A stretch of 64,000 nt of DNA, taken from contig JAEWYT010000049.1 of the NCBI GenBank assembly GCA_023458595.1, positions 3,319 through 67,318 of the forward strand, given 5' to 3'. Under the pieces are notes generated by a model. The model saw only the letters and a program-made list of their open reading frames with translations, was not told the origin of the DNA and ran no database searches. Position numbers and translations under genes: made by a program. Each line of letters starts with the position of its first letter. The first letter of the stretch is position 1. This document shows positions 41,044-49,486 of the stretch, piece after piece. Source of the DNA: Pseudomonadota bacterium (GTDB lineage Bacteria; Pseudomonadota; Alphaproteobacteria; Rhizobiales; Tepidamorphaceae).

Positions 41044-43560
41044 ATGGCTGCCGATCAGCATTTTCTCGATCGGATTCGCTGCACGATGCCAGGCATTGTG
41101 GCAGTTTTCGCGGTCGCGGCGCTCAGCCTCGCGGCCGCGCCGGCGCTCGCCCAGGACCAGGCCCCCGCCGCCCCGGGGCAAACGTCCTCGGTGATGACCG
41201 ACATGATCGCCAAGGACCCGAACGCGCGGATGCTGCTCGAGGCCGACGAGCTCATCTACGATCTCGACAACGACGTCGTTTCCGCCTCCGGCAAGGTCGA
41301 CATCTACTACAAGGGCTATACGGTCGAGGCCGACCGGGTCGACTACGAGCAGGCCTCCGGCAAGGTCTTCGCCCGGGGCAACGTCAAGGTGACGGCTCCC
41401 GACAAGAACGTCATCTACGCCGACCAGGTCGAGCTCACCGACGAATTCCGCGACGGCTTCGTGCGCGAACTGACCCTCGTCACGGCCGACGAGACGCGGT
41501 TCGCCGCCGCCTCGGCCGAACGGTTCGACGAGAACGTCACGGTTTTCAACACCGGCGTCTACACGGCCTGCAAGCCGTGCCAGGAAAACCCCGAAAAGCC
41601 GCCGTTCTGGCAGATCAAGGCCAAGCGCATCATCCACAACCAGGAGGAACAGACCGTCTACTACGAGGACGCGCGTTTCGAGCTGTTCGGGATGCCGATC
41701 GCCTACCTGCCCTATTTCAGCCATCCCGATCCGACGGTGAAGCAGCGCTCGGGCTTCCTGCGTCCGAACTTCCTCTACAGCAAGAACCTCGGCTACGGCG
41801 TCGAGGTCCCCTACTATTTCGCGCTGGCGCCGGACTACGACATGACGGTTTCGGTGACGCCCTACTCGATCCAGGGCCCGCTCGGCGCGTTCCAGTGGCG
41901 GCAGCGCTTCGAGACGGGCTCCTACGATATCCGCGGGGCGGGCATCTACCAGCTCGATCCCGACCAGTTCGCCGCTAATACCGTCGACAACACCACCTGG
42001 CGCGGCGTCCTGCAGACCTCCGGCCAGTTCGAGATCAACAGCTTCTGGAAATGGGGCTGGAACGGCACGCTGATGTCCGACCAGACCTTCATGCGGACCT
42101 ACGACCTGACGAACGCCCAGGAAGTGCGCGACAATCTCTACCTGACCGGCCAGAGCGCCAGGAACTGGTTCGACGCCCGCATCGTCCACTACCAGATCTT
42201 CCAGGACCCGATCCGCTTCAACGACGACTCCCAGCCGATCATCCATCCGGTGATCGACTACAACTACATCTTCGACGAGCCCGTGTACGGCGGGCGGCTC
42301 GCCTACAACGCCAACGCGCTGAGCCTCAGCCGGTCCGACGCCGAGTTCAGGCCGCTCTATCCGCAGAAGTCCCAGTTCGATGCAACCTACGGGTGCCCGT
42401 ACGGGTATCTGAACAACCCGAACAACCTCGCTGCCCTGCCGTCGACCATGTCGGCGTCCAGCATCCTGCAGCTCGCCCGGTCGAGCACCTGCGAGCTCGT
42501 CGCCGCGCCGGGCAACACCAACCGCGTCGTCCAGGAGCTAAGCTGGGACCGCACGATCACCGATAGCGCCGGCCAGGTCTTCACGCCCTTCCTGTCGGTG
42601 CGCGGAGACGTCTACACCTACGACATCTCGGATCCCTACGTCAGCGACGGCTTTACGGCGGTCAGCGTCCTCAACCGGTTCATGCCGAACGGGGACGACA
42701 CGATCCTGCGCGGCATGGCGACCGCCGGGTTCGAGTATCGCTATCCGATCCTGATCTCCAACAACTGGGGCTATCAGATCATCGAGCCGGTCGCCCAGGT
42801 CATCGCGCGGCCCGATGCCCAGGACAACGCGTCGATCCCGAACAACGACGCGCTGAGCATGGTGTTCGACGACACCACGCTGTTCCAGATCGACAAGTTC
42901 TCCGGCTACGACCGGATGGAGGGCGGAACGCGCGCCAATGTCGGGTTGCGCTACAATGCCCAGACCAACAGCGGCATCCGCGTCGGCGGCGTGTTCGGCC
43001 AGTCCTATCAGCTGGCCGGCGAGAATCCGTTCCCGGCCGGAACGGGCCTGGAGACCGACCGCTCGGACTACGTCGCCGCGCTCTACTTCTCGCCGATCTC
43101 CTCGCTGCAGATCGTCAACCGGATCCGGCTGGACGAATCCAACTTCGACAACAAGCGCTACGACCTGGAGGTGAGCGGCGGCTACGGCGCGATCAGCTCC
43201 TCGTTGGTCTACTCCAACATCGCCCCCGATCCGCAGCAGGGCTTCTCCGAGCGGCGCGAGGAAATCCAGGGACTGGCCAAGGTCAAGCTCGACGCCAACT
43301 GGTCGGTCTGGGCCGGCGGCCGCTACGAGCTCTCCGGCACGCCCGACACGTCGCAGTACCCCAACCATTCGCCGCAATGGATCTCGAACACCTTCGGCTT
43401 CGGCTACGAGAACGAATGCGTCACGCTGGCCATCGCCTATTCGCGCCAATATGCCCGCGATCTCGATCTGGAACCCGACGAGCGGATCATGTTCAAGTTC
43501 GCCCTGCGCACGCTGACCGAGGGCCAATTCTCGCAGTCCCTCAGCAACGACAGCAACTAG
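41044..43560 (+). CDS. lptD: LPS-assembly protein LptD
   Basis: 838 aa. Outer-membrane beta-barrel that inserts LPS into the outer leaflet, working with LptE. Signal peptide (PGIVAVFAVAALSLAAAPALA). The N-terminal OstA-like jellyroll domain (~55..200) has LLEADELIYDLDNDVVSASG and YTVEADRVDYEQASGKVFA. The rest is a barrel rich in alternating strands (KQRSGFLRPNFLYSKNLGYG). Cysteines at 176, 179, 451, 483 and 792 could form disulfides between domain and barrel, as in E. coli LptD. ATG 41044 lies 2 nt after the lptG stop. Length is typical for the group. Confidence 0.94.
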   Translation: MAADQHFLDRIRCTMPGIVAVFAVAALSLAAAPALAQDQAPAAPGQTSSVMTDMIAKDPNARMLLEADELIYDLDNDVVSASGKVDIYYKGYTVEADRVDYEQASGKVFARGNVKVTAPDKNVIYADQVELTDEFRDGFVRELTLVTADETRFAAASAERFDENVTVFNTGVYTACKPCQENPEKPPFWQIKAKRIIHNQEEQTVYYEDARFELFGMPIAYLPYFSHPDPTVKQRSGFLRPNFLYSKNLGYGVEVPYYFALAPDYDMTVSVTPYSIQGPLGAFQWRQRFETGSYDIRGAGIYQLDPDQFAANTVDNTTWRGVLQTSGQFEINSFWKWGWNGTLMSDQTFMRTYDLTNAQEVRDNLYLTGQSARNWFDARIVHYQIFQDPIRFNDDSQPIIHPVIDYNYIFDEPVYGGRLAYNANALSLSRSDAEFRPLYPQKSQFDATYGCPYGYLNNPNNLAALPSTMSASSILQLARSSTCELVAAPGNTNRVVQELSWDRTITDSAGQVFTPFLSVRGDVYTYDISDPYVSDGFTAVSVLNRFMPNGDDTILRGMATAGFEYRYPILISNNWGYQIIEPVAQVIARPDAQDNASIPNNDALSMVFDDTTLFQIDKFSGYDRMEGGTRANVGLRYNAQTNSGIRVGGVFGQSYQLAGENPFPAGTGLETDRSDYVAALYFSPISSLQIVNRIRLDESNFDNKRYDLEVSGGYGAISSSLVYSNIAPDPQQGFSERREEIQGLAKVKLDANWSVWAGGRYELSGTPDTSQYPNHSPQWISNTFGFGYENECVTLAIAYSRQYARDLDLEPDERIMFKFALRTLTEGQFSQSLSNDSN

Positions 43561-43561
43561 C

Positions 43562-43576
43562 GCGCCACCCTGGCGC
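43562..43576 (+). other. small perfect hairpin after lptD
   Basis: GCGCCA, loop CCC, TGGCGC, starting two nt after the lptD stop codon. It has no T run, so it may only stabilise the mRNA end rather than stop transcription; surA follows 97 nt on. Confidence 0.35.
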
Positions 43577-43657
43577 CCGGCGGGACTGGCCCTCGCAGCC
43601 ATTTGCCTGCCATAATCGAATGGCAAGCGTCATTCTGCGAATTTCTGGACGTATTGG

Positions 43658-44623
43658 ATGAACAGCCTCCCCCGAGTTCCTGGATTTTGGCGGTTGTCCC
43701 GCGGCGCCCTGCTGGCTGCCGTGGTGGCGGCAGGAGCGGCGTCGGCGATCTGTTTCGGATCGGCCCGGCCCGCCCACGCGACGGAGATCGCCATTCTCGT
43801 CAACGACGATCCGATCACCGAGTACGACATCGCGCAGCGGCAGAAACTGATCGCCGCCACCAGTCGCGGCGGCGGGAACACGAAGCAGCAGGCGATCGAC
43901 GAACTGATCGACGAGCGCCTGAAGATGCAGGCGGCGCGCCGGATGGGCATCTCTGCCGCCCCGGAGGAGGTCGACGGCGCCTTCGACATGATCGCGTCCC
44001 GCGTGAAGATGCCGCCGTCCCAGTTCGCCCAGGCGCTGCAGCAGATCGGCGTCAATCCGCAGACGCTCAAGAAGCGCCTCGAAGCGGATATCACCTGGCG
44101 CAACGTGGTGCGGGCGCGGTTCCGCTCCAACGTCAACATCCGCGATCGCGACATCGAGGTCGCCCTCGCCCGCAAGGGCGAGGAACTGCCGACGACGAGC
44201 ATGGAAATCGAGTTCCAGCAGATCATCCTGATCATCCCCAAGGGAAGCTCGGATTCGTTCGTGCGTCAGCGCCAGGCCGACGCGCAAGCCTTCAAGGCCA
44301 AGTTCACCGGCTGCGACAGCGCCCGGGATCTGGCGAAGTCGTTCCGCGACATCGTCGTGAAGGAGAAAGTCCGGCGCAACGTGGCCGACCTGCCGCCGGA
44401 CCTCGTCGAGAAGGCGAAGGAGGTCGCTATCGGCGGGATCATCGGGCCGACGTCGAGCCCCGTCGTCGTCGAGCTGCTCGGCATCTGCGACCGCGAGGAG
44501 ATCCAGGACAGCTCCTCGGCCCGCAAGCAGGTCCAGTCGGAGCTGATGAACGAACAGGGCGAGCGCCTGGCGCGCCGCATGCTGATCGACCTCAAGCAAG
44601 CCGCCGTCATCGAGTATCGTTGA
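43658..44623 (+). CDS. surA: SurA-like periplasmic chaperone / peptidyl-prolyl isomerase
   Basis: 321 aa. Helps fold outer-membrane proteins such as LptD. Signal peptide (LLAAVVAAGAASAICFGSARPAHA), SurA N-terminal domain (~40..150, ILVNDDPITEYDIAQRQKL, AIDELIDERLKMQAARRMG) with a C-terminal helix. A PPIase-like part (~180..270) is present, but I see no clear parvulin active-site pattern (MEIEFQQIILIIPKGSSD to VRRNVADLPPDLVEKAKE), so catalysis is uncertain. Located between lptD and pdxA, 97 nt after lptD. Overlaps the pdxA start region by 4 nt if pdxA starts at TTG 44620. Confidence 0.85.
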   Translation: MNSLPRVPGFWRLSRGALLAAVVAAGAASAICFGSARPAHATEIAILVNDDPITEYDIAQRQKLIAATSRGGGNTKQQAIDELIDERLKMQAARRMGISAAPEEVDGAFDMIASRVKMPPSQFAQALQQIGVNPQTLKKRLEADITWRNVVRARFRSNVNIRDRDIEVALARKGEELPTTSMEIEFQQIILIIPKGSSDSFVRQRQADAQAFKAKFTGCDSARDLAKSFRDIVVKEKVRRNVADLPPDLVEKAKEVAIGGIIGPTSSPVVVELLGICDREEIQDSSSARKQVQSELMNEQGERLARRMLIDLKQAAVIEYR

Positions 44624-44637
44624 GCGGGGCATTCGGA

Positions 44638-45645
44638 GTGTCCCCCGGTCCCCTCGTCGTGACGATGGGCGAGCCCGCCGGCATCGGACCGGAGCTCGTC
44701 GGTCAGGCCTGGCTCGCCGGCGTCCGGCACGGGATGCCGCCGTTCTATTGCCTCGCCGACCCCGTTTTCCTGACGAAGCGGCTGGCGGCGGCGGGCGTCG
44801 ACGCTCCTCTGGCGCTCGTCACCGAGGCAGAAGAGGCCGAAGCCGCGTTCCCGGACGGGGTGCCGGTGATCCCCCTCGACAGGACGGTGGTCTCGGGCGA
44901 GGCCGGCTCTCCGTCGGTCGCAGATGCGCCGGCGGTGCTCGAGGCGATCGAGCGGTCCGTCGCCGACGTGATCGCCGGCCAGGCGGCCGGCGTCGTCACG
45001 GCTCCGGTCCAGAAGGAAGCGCTCTACGACGCGGGCTTCGCGTTTCCCGGCCATACCGAATTCCTGGGCGATCTGGCCGTCCGGCACGGTCTTCCGGCTC
45101 GTCCGGTGATGATGCTGGCTTCCGATGCGCTGAGAGTGGTCCCGGTCACCATCCACGTTCCCCTCGTCGACGTGCCGCGGCTCCTGACGACGGACCTGAT
45201 CGTCGAGACGGCGGAGATCGTCGCCCGCGAACTGACGGCGAAGTTCGGCATCGCAGCCCCGCGGCTCGCGGTTTCCGGGCTGAACCCGCATGCCGGCGAG
45301 GGAGGCCGGATCGGAACCGAGGATCGCGACGTGGTCGCCCCGGCGGTCGAGCGGCTGCGCGGCCTCGGCATCGACGCGGCCGGCCCGCAGGCGGCCGACA
45401 CGCTGTTCCACGCGAGCGCGCGCACGGGCTACGACGCGGCCATCTGCATGTATCACGACCAGGCGCTGATCCCGATCAAGACGATCGCCTTCGAGGACGC
45501 CGTCAACGTGACGCTCGGCCTGCCCTTCGTGCGCACCTCGCCCGACCACGGCACGGCGCTGTCGCTCGCCGGCACCGGCAGGGCCGATCCGTCGAGCCTG
45601 ATCGCCGCGATTCGCATGGCGCACGCCATGGCCGCGCGGTCATGA
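44638..45645 (+). CDS. pdxA: 4-hydroxythreonine-4-phosphate dehydrogenase
   Basis: 335 aa from GTG 44638. NAD-dependent step of vitamin B6 (pyridoxal phosphate) synthesis. Family motifs: VVTMGEPAGIGPELVGQ, TAPVQKEALYDAGFAFPGHTEF split here, the metal-binding region SGLNPHAGEGGRIGTED and MYHDQALIPIKTIAFEDAVN. TTG 44620, overlapping the surA stop, is an equally possible start. Overlaps rsmA by 4 nt. The order surA-pdxA-rsmA is conserved across proteobacteria. Confidence 0.95.
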   Translation: MSPGPLVVTMGEPAGIGPELVGQAWLAGVRHGMPPFYCLADPVFLTKRLAAAGVDAPLALVTEAEEAEAAFPDGVPVIPLDRTVVSGEAGSPSVADAPAVLEAIERSVADVIAGQAAGVVTAPVQKEALYDAGFAFPGHTEFLGDLAVRHGLPARPVMMLASDALRVVPVTIHVPLVDVPRLLTTDLIVETAEIVARELTAKFGIAAPRLAVSGLNPHAGEGGRIGTEDRDVVAPAVERLRGLGIDAAGPQAADTLFHASARTGYDAAICMYHDQALIPIKTIAFEDAVNVTLGLPFVRTSPDHGTALSLAGTGRADPSSLIAAIRMAHAMAARS

Positions 45646-46490
45646 CGGCGGGCGAGCCGGACCTGCCGCCGTTGCGGGAGGTCATCGCCCGCCACGGGCT
45701 CGCCGCCCGCAAATCGCTCGGACAGAACTTCCTGCTCGACATCAACCTGACCCGGCGCATCGCGCGGGCGTCGGGCGCACTCGAGGGCGTCATCGTCGCG
45801 GAGATCGGCCCGGGGCCCGGCGGGCTCACCCGCGCGCTGCTGCTCGAAGGCGCGAAGAAGGTCGTCGCCGTCGAGAAGGACGGGCGATGCATCGCCGCGC
45901 TCGAGGAACTGGGAGCCGCTTTCCCGGGGCGTCTCGAGATCGTTCCGGCGGACGCGACGAAGCTCGACCTGTCGACCCGCATCGAGACGCCGGCCCGCAT
46001 CGTCGCCAACCTGCCCTACAACGTCTCGACGGTCCTTCTGGTCGGCTGGCTCGGCGGCGAGGACTGGCCGCCGTGGTGGGATTCGCTGACGCTGATGTTC
46101 CAGCGCGAGGTCGCCGAGCGGATCGTCGCCGCGCCGGGCACCAAGGCCTACGGCCGGCTGTCGATCCTGTCGCAATGGCGCTCGAACCCGAGGATCCTGT
46201 TCGACGTCGACCGGCGTGCCTTCACCCCGCCGCCGAAGATCACCTCGTCCGTCGTCCGTATCGAGCCGGGGGAGATGCCCCCGGGGGTCCGGTTCCGCGA
46301 CCTCGAAAAGGTCACGGCAGCCGCTTTCGGCCAGCGTCGCAAGATGCTGCGGTCGAGCCTCAGGAGCCTGATCGGACAGCCCGAAGCGATACTCGAATCC
46401 GCCGGCATCGATCCGACGAGCCGTGCCGAGGACATTCCCGTCGAGGGGTTCCTCGCCCTTGCGAAGGCGTATTCGGCCTCGCTCAGCTGA
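45642..46490 (+). CDS. rsmA: 16S rRNA dimethyladenosine transferase
   Basis: 282 aa. Dimethylates two adjacent adenines near the 3' end of 16S rRNA during small-subunit assembly. Motifs: RKSLGQNFLLDINLTRRI, SAM motif I VIVAEIGPGPGGLTRALL, motif IV IVANLPYNVSTVLL (NLPY catalytic) and AAAFGQRRKMLRSSLRSL in the C-terminal domain. ATG 45642 overlaps the pdxA stop (ATGA). It overlaps gmk end-to-end by 8 nt. Also called ksgA. Confidence 0.96.
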   Translation: MTAGEPDLPPLREVIARHGLAARKSLGQNFLLDINLTRRIARASGALEGVIVAEIGPGPGGLTRALLLEGAKKVVAVEKDGRCIAALEELGAAFPGRLEIVPADATKLDLSTRIETPARIVANLPYNVSTVLLVGWLGGEDWPPWWDSLTLMFQREVAERIVAAPGTKAYGRLSILSQWRSNPRILFDVDRRAFTPPPKITSSVVRIEPGEMPPGVRFRDLEKVTAAAFGQRRKMLRSSLRSLIGQPEAILESAGIDPTSRAEDIPVEGFLALAKAYSASLS

Positions 46491-47166
46491 TCTCGGCGCC
46501 GAGGTCGCGGTCGAGCGTCGCGATGAAATCGGGCAGGTCGATCAGGCGCTCGCGGCGGCAGCGCTCGGCATGCAGGATCGCGCGCGCCCTGGCGATGCTG
46601 TCGTCCAGGTCGTTGTTGACGACCACGTAGTCGTACTCGACCCAGTGGGTGATCTCGTCGCGCGCGTTGGCGAGACGGCGGGCGATCACGTCCCTGTCGT
46701 CCTCGGCGCGCCGCTCCAGCCGGGCGCGCTGCTCGGCGGCGGTGGGCGGAAGGACGAAGACGGCGACGGTGTCGGCGCGCATCTTCTCGAGCACCTGGCA
46801 GGTGCCCTGCCAGTCGATGTCGAACAGGACGTCCTTGCCCTCGCTCAGGGCCTTCTCGACGGGCTCGCGCGGGGTGCCGTAGTAGTTGCCGTGCACCTGC
46901 GCCCACTCGAGCAGATCGCCGTGGTCGCGCATCGCCTCGAACTGGCCGGGCGTGAGGAAGATGTAATGGACCCCGTCCACCTCGCTCGGCCGGCGTCGGC
47001 GGGTCGTGACCGAGACGGAGAGATGGATGCTCCCTGGCCGGTCGGTGTTCTCCTTCTGCAGGACGGCGCGCGAGATGGACGTCTTGCCCGCCCCCGAGGG
47101 CGAGGAGAGGATCAGGATGAGGCCGCGCCGCCGTAGCGAACCGGCCCTGGCCGCCTCACTCGACAT
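46483..47166 (-). CDS. gmk: guanylate kinase
   Basis: 227 aa. Converts GMP to GDP. P-loop LSSPSGAGKTSI near the N-terminus, then VSVTTRRRRPSEVDGVHYIFL (GMP-binding), LEWAQVHGNYYGTP and DVLFDIDWQGTCQV. The lid and a helix-rich end follow. Start ATG 47166 overlaps the yicC stop by 11 nt, so translation is coupled. Length is normal. Confidence 0.96.
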   Translation of the reverse strand: MSSEAARAGSLRRRGLILILSSPSGAGKTSISRAVLQKENTDRPGSIHLSVSVTTRRRRPSEVDGVHYIFLTPGQFEAMRDHGDLLEWAQVHGNYYGTPREPVEKALSEGKDVLFDIDWQGTCQVLEKMRADTVAVFVLPPTAAEQRARLERRAEDDRDVIARRLANARDEITHWVEYDYVVVNNDLDDSIARARAILHAERCRRERLIDLPDFIATLDRDLGAEIS

Positions 47167-48043
47167 TCTGGACCTGCTCGCGCAGCTGATCGACGACCGA
47201 CTTCAGCTCGAGGCCGATCCGCGTCAGGGCGACGTCGTTGGACTTCGAGCAGATCGTGTTGGCCTCCCGGTTGAATTCCTGGGCGAGGAACTCGAGCTTG
47301 CGGCCGACCGCGCCCGATCCCGAAAGCAGCGCGCGGGCGCCCGCGACATGGGCCTGGAGCCGGTCGAGCTCCTCGCGGATGTCGGCCTTGGTCGCGAGAA
47401 TCACGGCCTCCTGATGGAGCCGCTGCGGATCGAGAGCCGGGGCCGCGTCGAGGAGCTGCCCGATCTGCTCCCCGAGCCGCACGGAGATCGCCTCGGGGGT
47501 GCGGGAGGGATTGGCGTTCGCCTCCTTCGCCAGCGCCTCGATCTCGGCGACGCGGGTTTCCAGGACGGCGGCGAGGTGCACGCCCTCGCCCAGGCGCATC
47601 TCGACCAGCCTGCCCAGCGCTTCGCCGAAGCTCTCGATAAGCCCGGCGTCCAGTGCGGCCCGGGTCTGCTCGTCCTCGATGTCCTCTTCCGTCTCGACCA
47701 CGCCCTTGACCGCGAGGAGGCCGTCGGCGCGCGGCGCCTCGACCCTGCCGGAGGCCGTCAGCACCTCGCATGCGGCGAGAACGGCGTCGAGCGCCTCCTT
47801 GTTGATTCGCACGGCGCCGACCGCCTGGGCGCGGGCAAGCTGCAGGGCGATCGTCAGGGAGCCGCGCGCCAGCCGTTTCTGCGTGGCCTCGCGCAGGGCG
47901 GGCTCCAGCCGGTCGAAGCCCGGCGGCAGGCGCAGGCGCATGTCCAGGCCGCGGCCGTTGACCGAGCGAATCTCCCAGTGCCAGCGGTAGTCGCCAAAGG
48001 ATCCCTCGACCCGGGCGAATCCGGTCATGCTCGCCAACGCCAT
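47156..48043 (-). CDS. YicC/YloC family endoribonuclease
   Basis: 295 aa. The YicC family includes RNA-cleaving proteins that act with PNPase in mRNA turnover. N-terminal signature ASMTGFARVEGS, WEIRSVNGRGLDMRLRLP, then a conserved C-terminal region with GRKLEFLAQEFNREANTICSKS and ELKSVVDQLREQVQNVE. Either ATG 48043 or the inner ATG 48028 could be used. The gene precedes gmk and follows mltG by 117 nt; the yicC-gmk pair is widely conserved. Confidence 0.9.
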   Translation of the reverse strand: MALASMTGFARVEGSFGDYRWHWEIRSVNGRGLDMRLRLPPGFDRLEPALREATQKRLARGSLTIALQLARAQAVGAVRINKEALDAVLAACEVLTASGRVEAPRADGLLAVKGVVETEEDIEDEQTRAALDAGLIESFGEALGRLVEMRLGEGVHLAAVLETRVAEIEALAKEANANPSRTPEAISVRLGEQIGQLLDAAPALDPQRLHQEAVILATKADIREELDRLQAHVAGARALLSGSGAVGRKLEFLAQEFNREANTICSKSNDVALTRIGLELKSVVDQLREQVQNVE

Positions 48044-48105
48044 TCTACGGTTCCGGATCGGCCTCTTCAGGAATGCGGACTCGAACGCCCGCCGGTTCGG
48101 CGCGG

Positions 48106-48134
48106 ACCTTAGCCCGCGCCCGCCGGGGCGACAA
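48106..48134 (-). promoter_or_regulatory. candidate promoter of yicC-gmk
   Basis: Minus strand TTGTCG (48134..48129), 17-nt spacer, TAAGGT (48111..48106). The -10 match is poor; spacing and position between mltG and yicC support it weakly. Confidence 0.3.
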
Positions 48135-48160
48135 GACGAGTGCGCCTGCCCCGGGCTGGA

Positions 48161-49387
48161 TCAGTTGACCTTGAGATTGAGCCCCTTGAGCGAACCGGAA
48201 CCGCCCTGCTGGGCGTCGTCGGCGGCCTTGCCCTCGGCTTCGAGCCGGGCGGCCTCCTCGGCTTCGGCCGCCGCGCGCTCGCGGCGCTGCTTCTCGAGCT
48301 CGCGCCACTTGGAGACGTTGCGGTTGTGCTCGTCGAGGCTCGCCGCGAAAATGTGCCCGCCGGTGCCGTCGGCGACGAAGAACAGCTCGTCCGTGCGCGA
48401 CGGATTCGCCACGGCTTCGAGCGCGGCGCGCCCCGGATTGCCGATCGGCGTCGGCGGCAAGCCGTTGATCTGATAGGTATTATAGGCGTTCGGCGCGTCG
48501 AGCTCGCTGCGCGTGATGGTGCGCGGCTCGAAGAACGCCTTGCCGCCGTAGAGACCGTAGAGGATCGTCGGGTCCGACTGCAGCCGCATGTTCTTGTTCA
48601 GGCGGTTGATGAACACGCCGGCGACGCGCGGCCGTTCGTCGGCCCTGCCCGTCTCCTTCTCGACGATCGACGCGAGCACGACGAGCGCTTCCGGCGTGGG
48701 GACCGGCAAATCGTCCGCGCGGCGGTTCCAGATTTCCTCCAGGACGCGCTCCTGGGCCCGCTTCATGCGGTCGATCATCTGCGCGCGCGTGGTGCCGCGG
48801 TCGAAGCTGTAGGTTTCCGGCAGCAGCGTTCCCTCGGCGGGAACCTCGTCGATCTCGCCCACGAGGATCGGATCGTCGCGTAGCCTGGCGACGATCTGCT
48901 CGCTGGTATAGCCCTCGGGGACCGTCACCTGATGCAGGATCGCCTTGCCCTCGACCAGGATGTCCATCACCTGCCGCATGCTGGCATGCTCGGGGATCAC
49001 GTATTCGCCGGCTTTCAGGGCGTTCTGCGCCTTGTTCAGGAAGATGCCGCCGACGAAGACCCAGGCCTGGTCGATGACGCCGTCGCGCTCGAGCTGCTGG
49101 GCGATCTCGCGAACGCCCTTGCCGCGCTGGACGTTGACGTTGGTGGCGGTATCGAGGGGGCCGGCCGAATCGAACTGGTACTTGCCGATGAACATGACCG
49201 CGCCGAGCCCGATCACGACCAGCATCAGGAAGGTGAAGATGCCGCTCGCCATGACGACGAACTTGTTCTTCGCCCGCCTCGATGCGCGGGGCGGCTGCGG
49301 GGCCGGCTCGGGCTGCAGGGCCTCGCGCGGGCTGCGCGGCGATACCCTTTGACCGCCGATCGGCTCTTCGGAATGGCCCTCGGTCAC
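48161..49387 (-). CDS. mltG: endolytic transglycosylase MltG
   Basis: 408 aa from GTG 49387. Cleaves nascent peptidoglycan strands at the inner membrane and sets glycan length. A cytoplasmic N-terminus rich in Pro and Arg, one membrane helix (VVMASGIFTFLMLVVIGLGA), a LysM-like domain, then the YceG catalytic domain with the Glu of ASIVEKETGRADE and the SDPTILYGLYGG and NGLPPTPIGNPG motifs. The last ~45 residues are charged and helical. GTG 49387 has AGGAG 7 nt upstream; GTG 49414 is the longer alternative. Between fabF and yicC. Confidence 0.93.
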   Translation of the reverse strand: MTEGHSEEPIGGQRVSPRSPREALQPEPAPQPPRASRRAKNKFVVMASGIFTFLMLVVIGLGAVMFIGKYQFDSAGPLDTATNVNVQRGKGVREIAQQLERDGVIDQAWVFVGGIFLNKAQNALKAGEYVIPEHASMRQVMDILVEGKAILHQVTVPEGYTSEQIVARLRDDPILVGEIDEVPAEGTLLPETYSFDRGTTRAQMIDRMKRAQERVLEEIWNRRADDLPVPTPEALVVLASIVEKETGRADERPRVAGVFINRLNKNMRLQSDPTILYGLYGGKAFFEPRTITRSELDAPNAYNTYQINGLPPTPIGNPGRAALEAVANPSRTDELFFVADGTGGHIFAASLDEHNRNVSKWRELEKQRRERAAAEAEEAARLEAEGKAADDAQQGGSGSLKGLNLKVN

Positions 49388-49486
49388 CTCACGACTCCTG
49401 AAAAGTCCGCGCACGAAAGCCCCCCGATCCTATCTCCGATTGCGGCGAAACGTTGAAATGCCCCGCCGCACGAGACTTCCGCGCGA

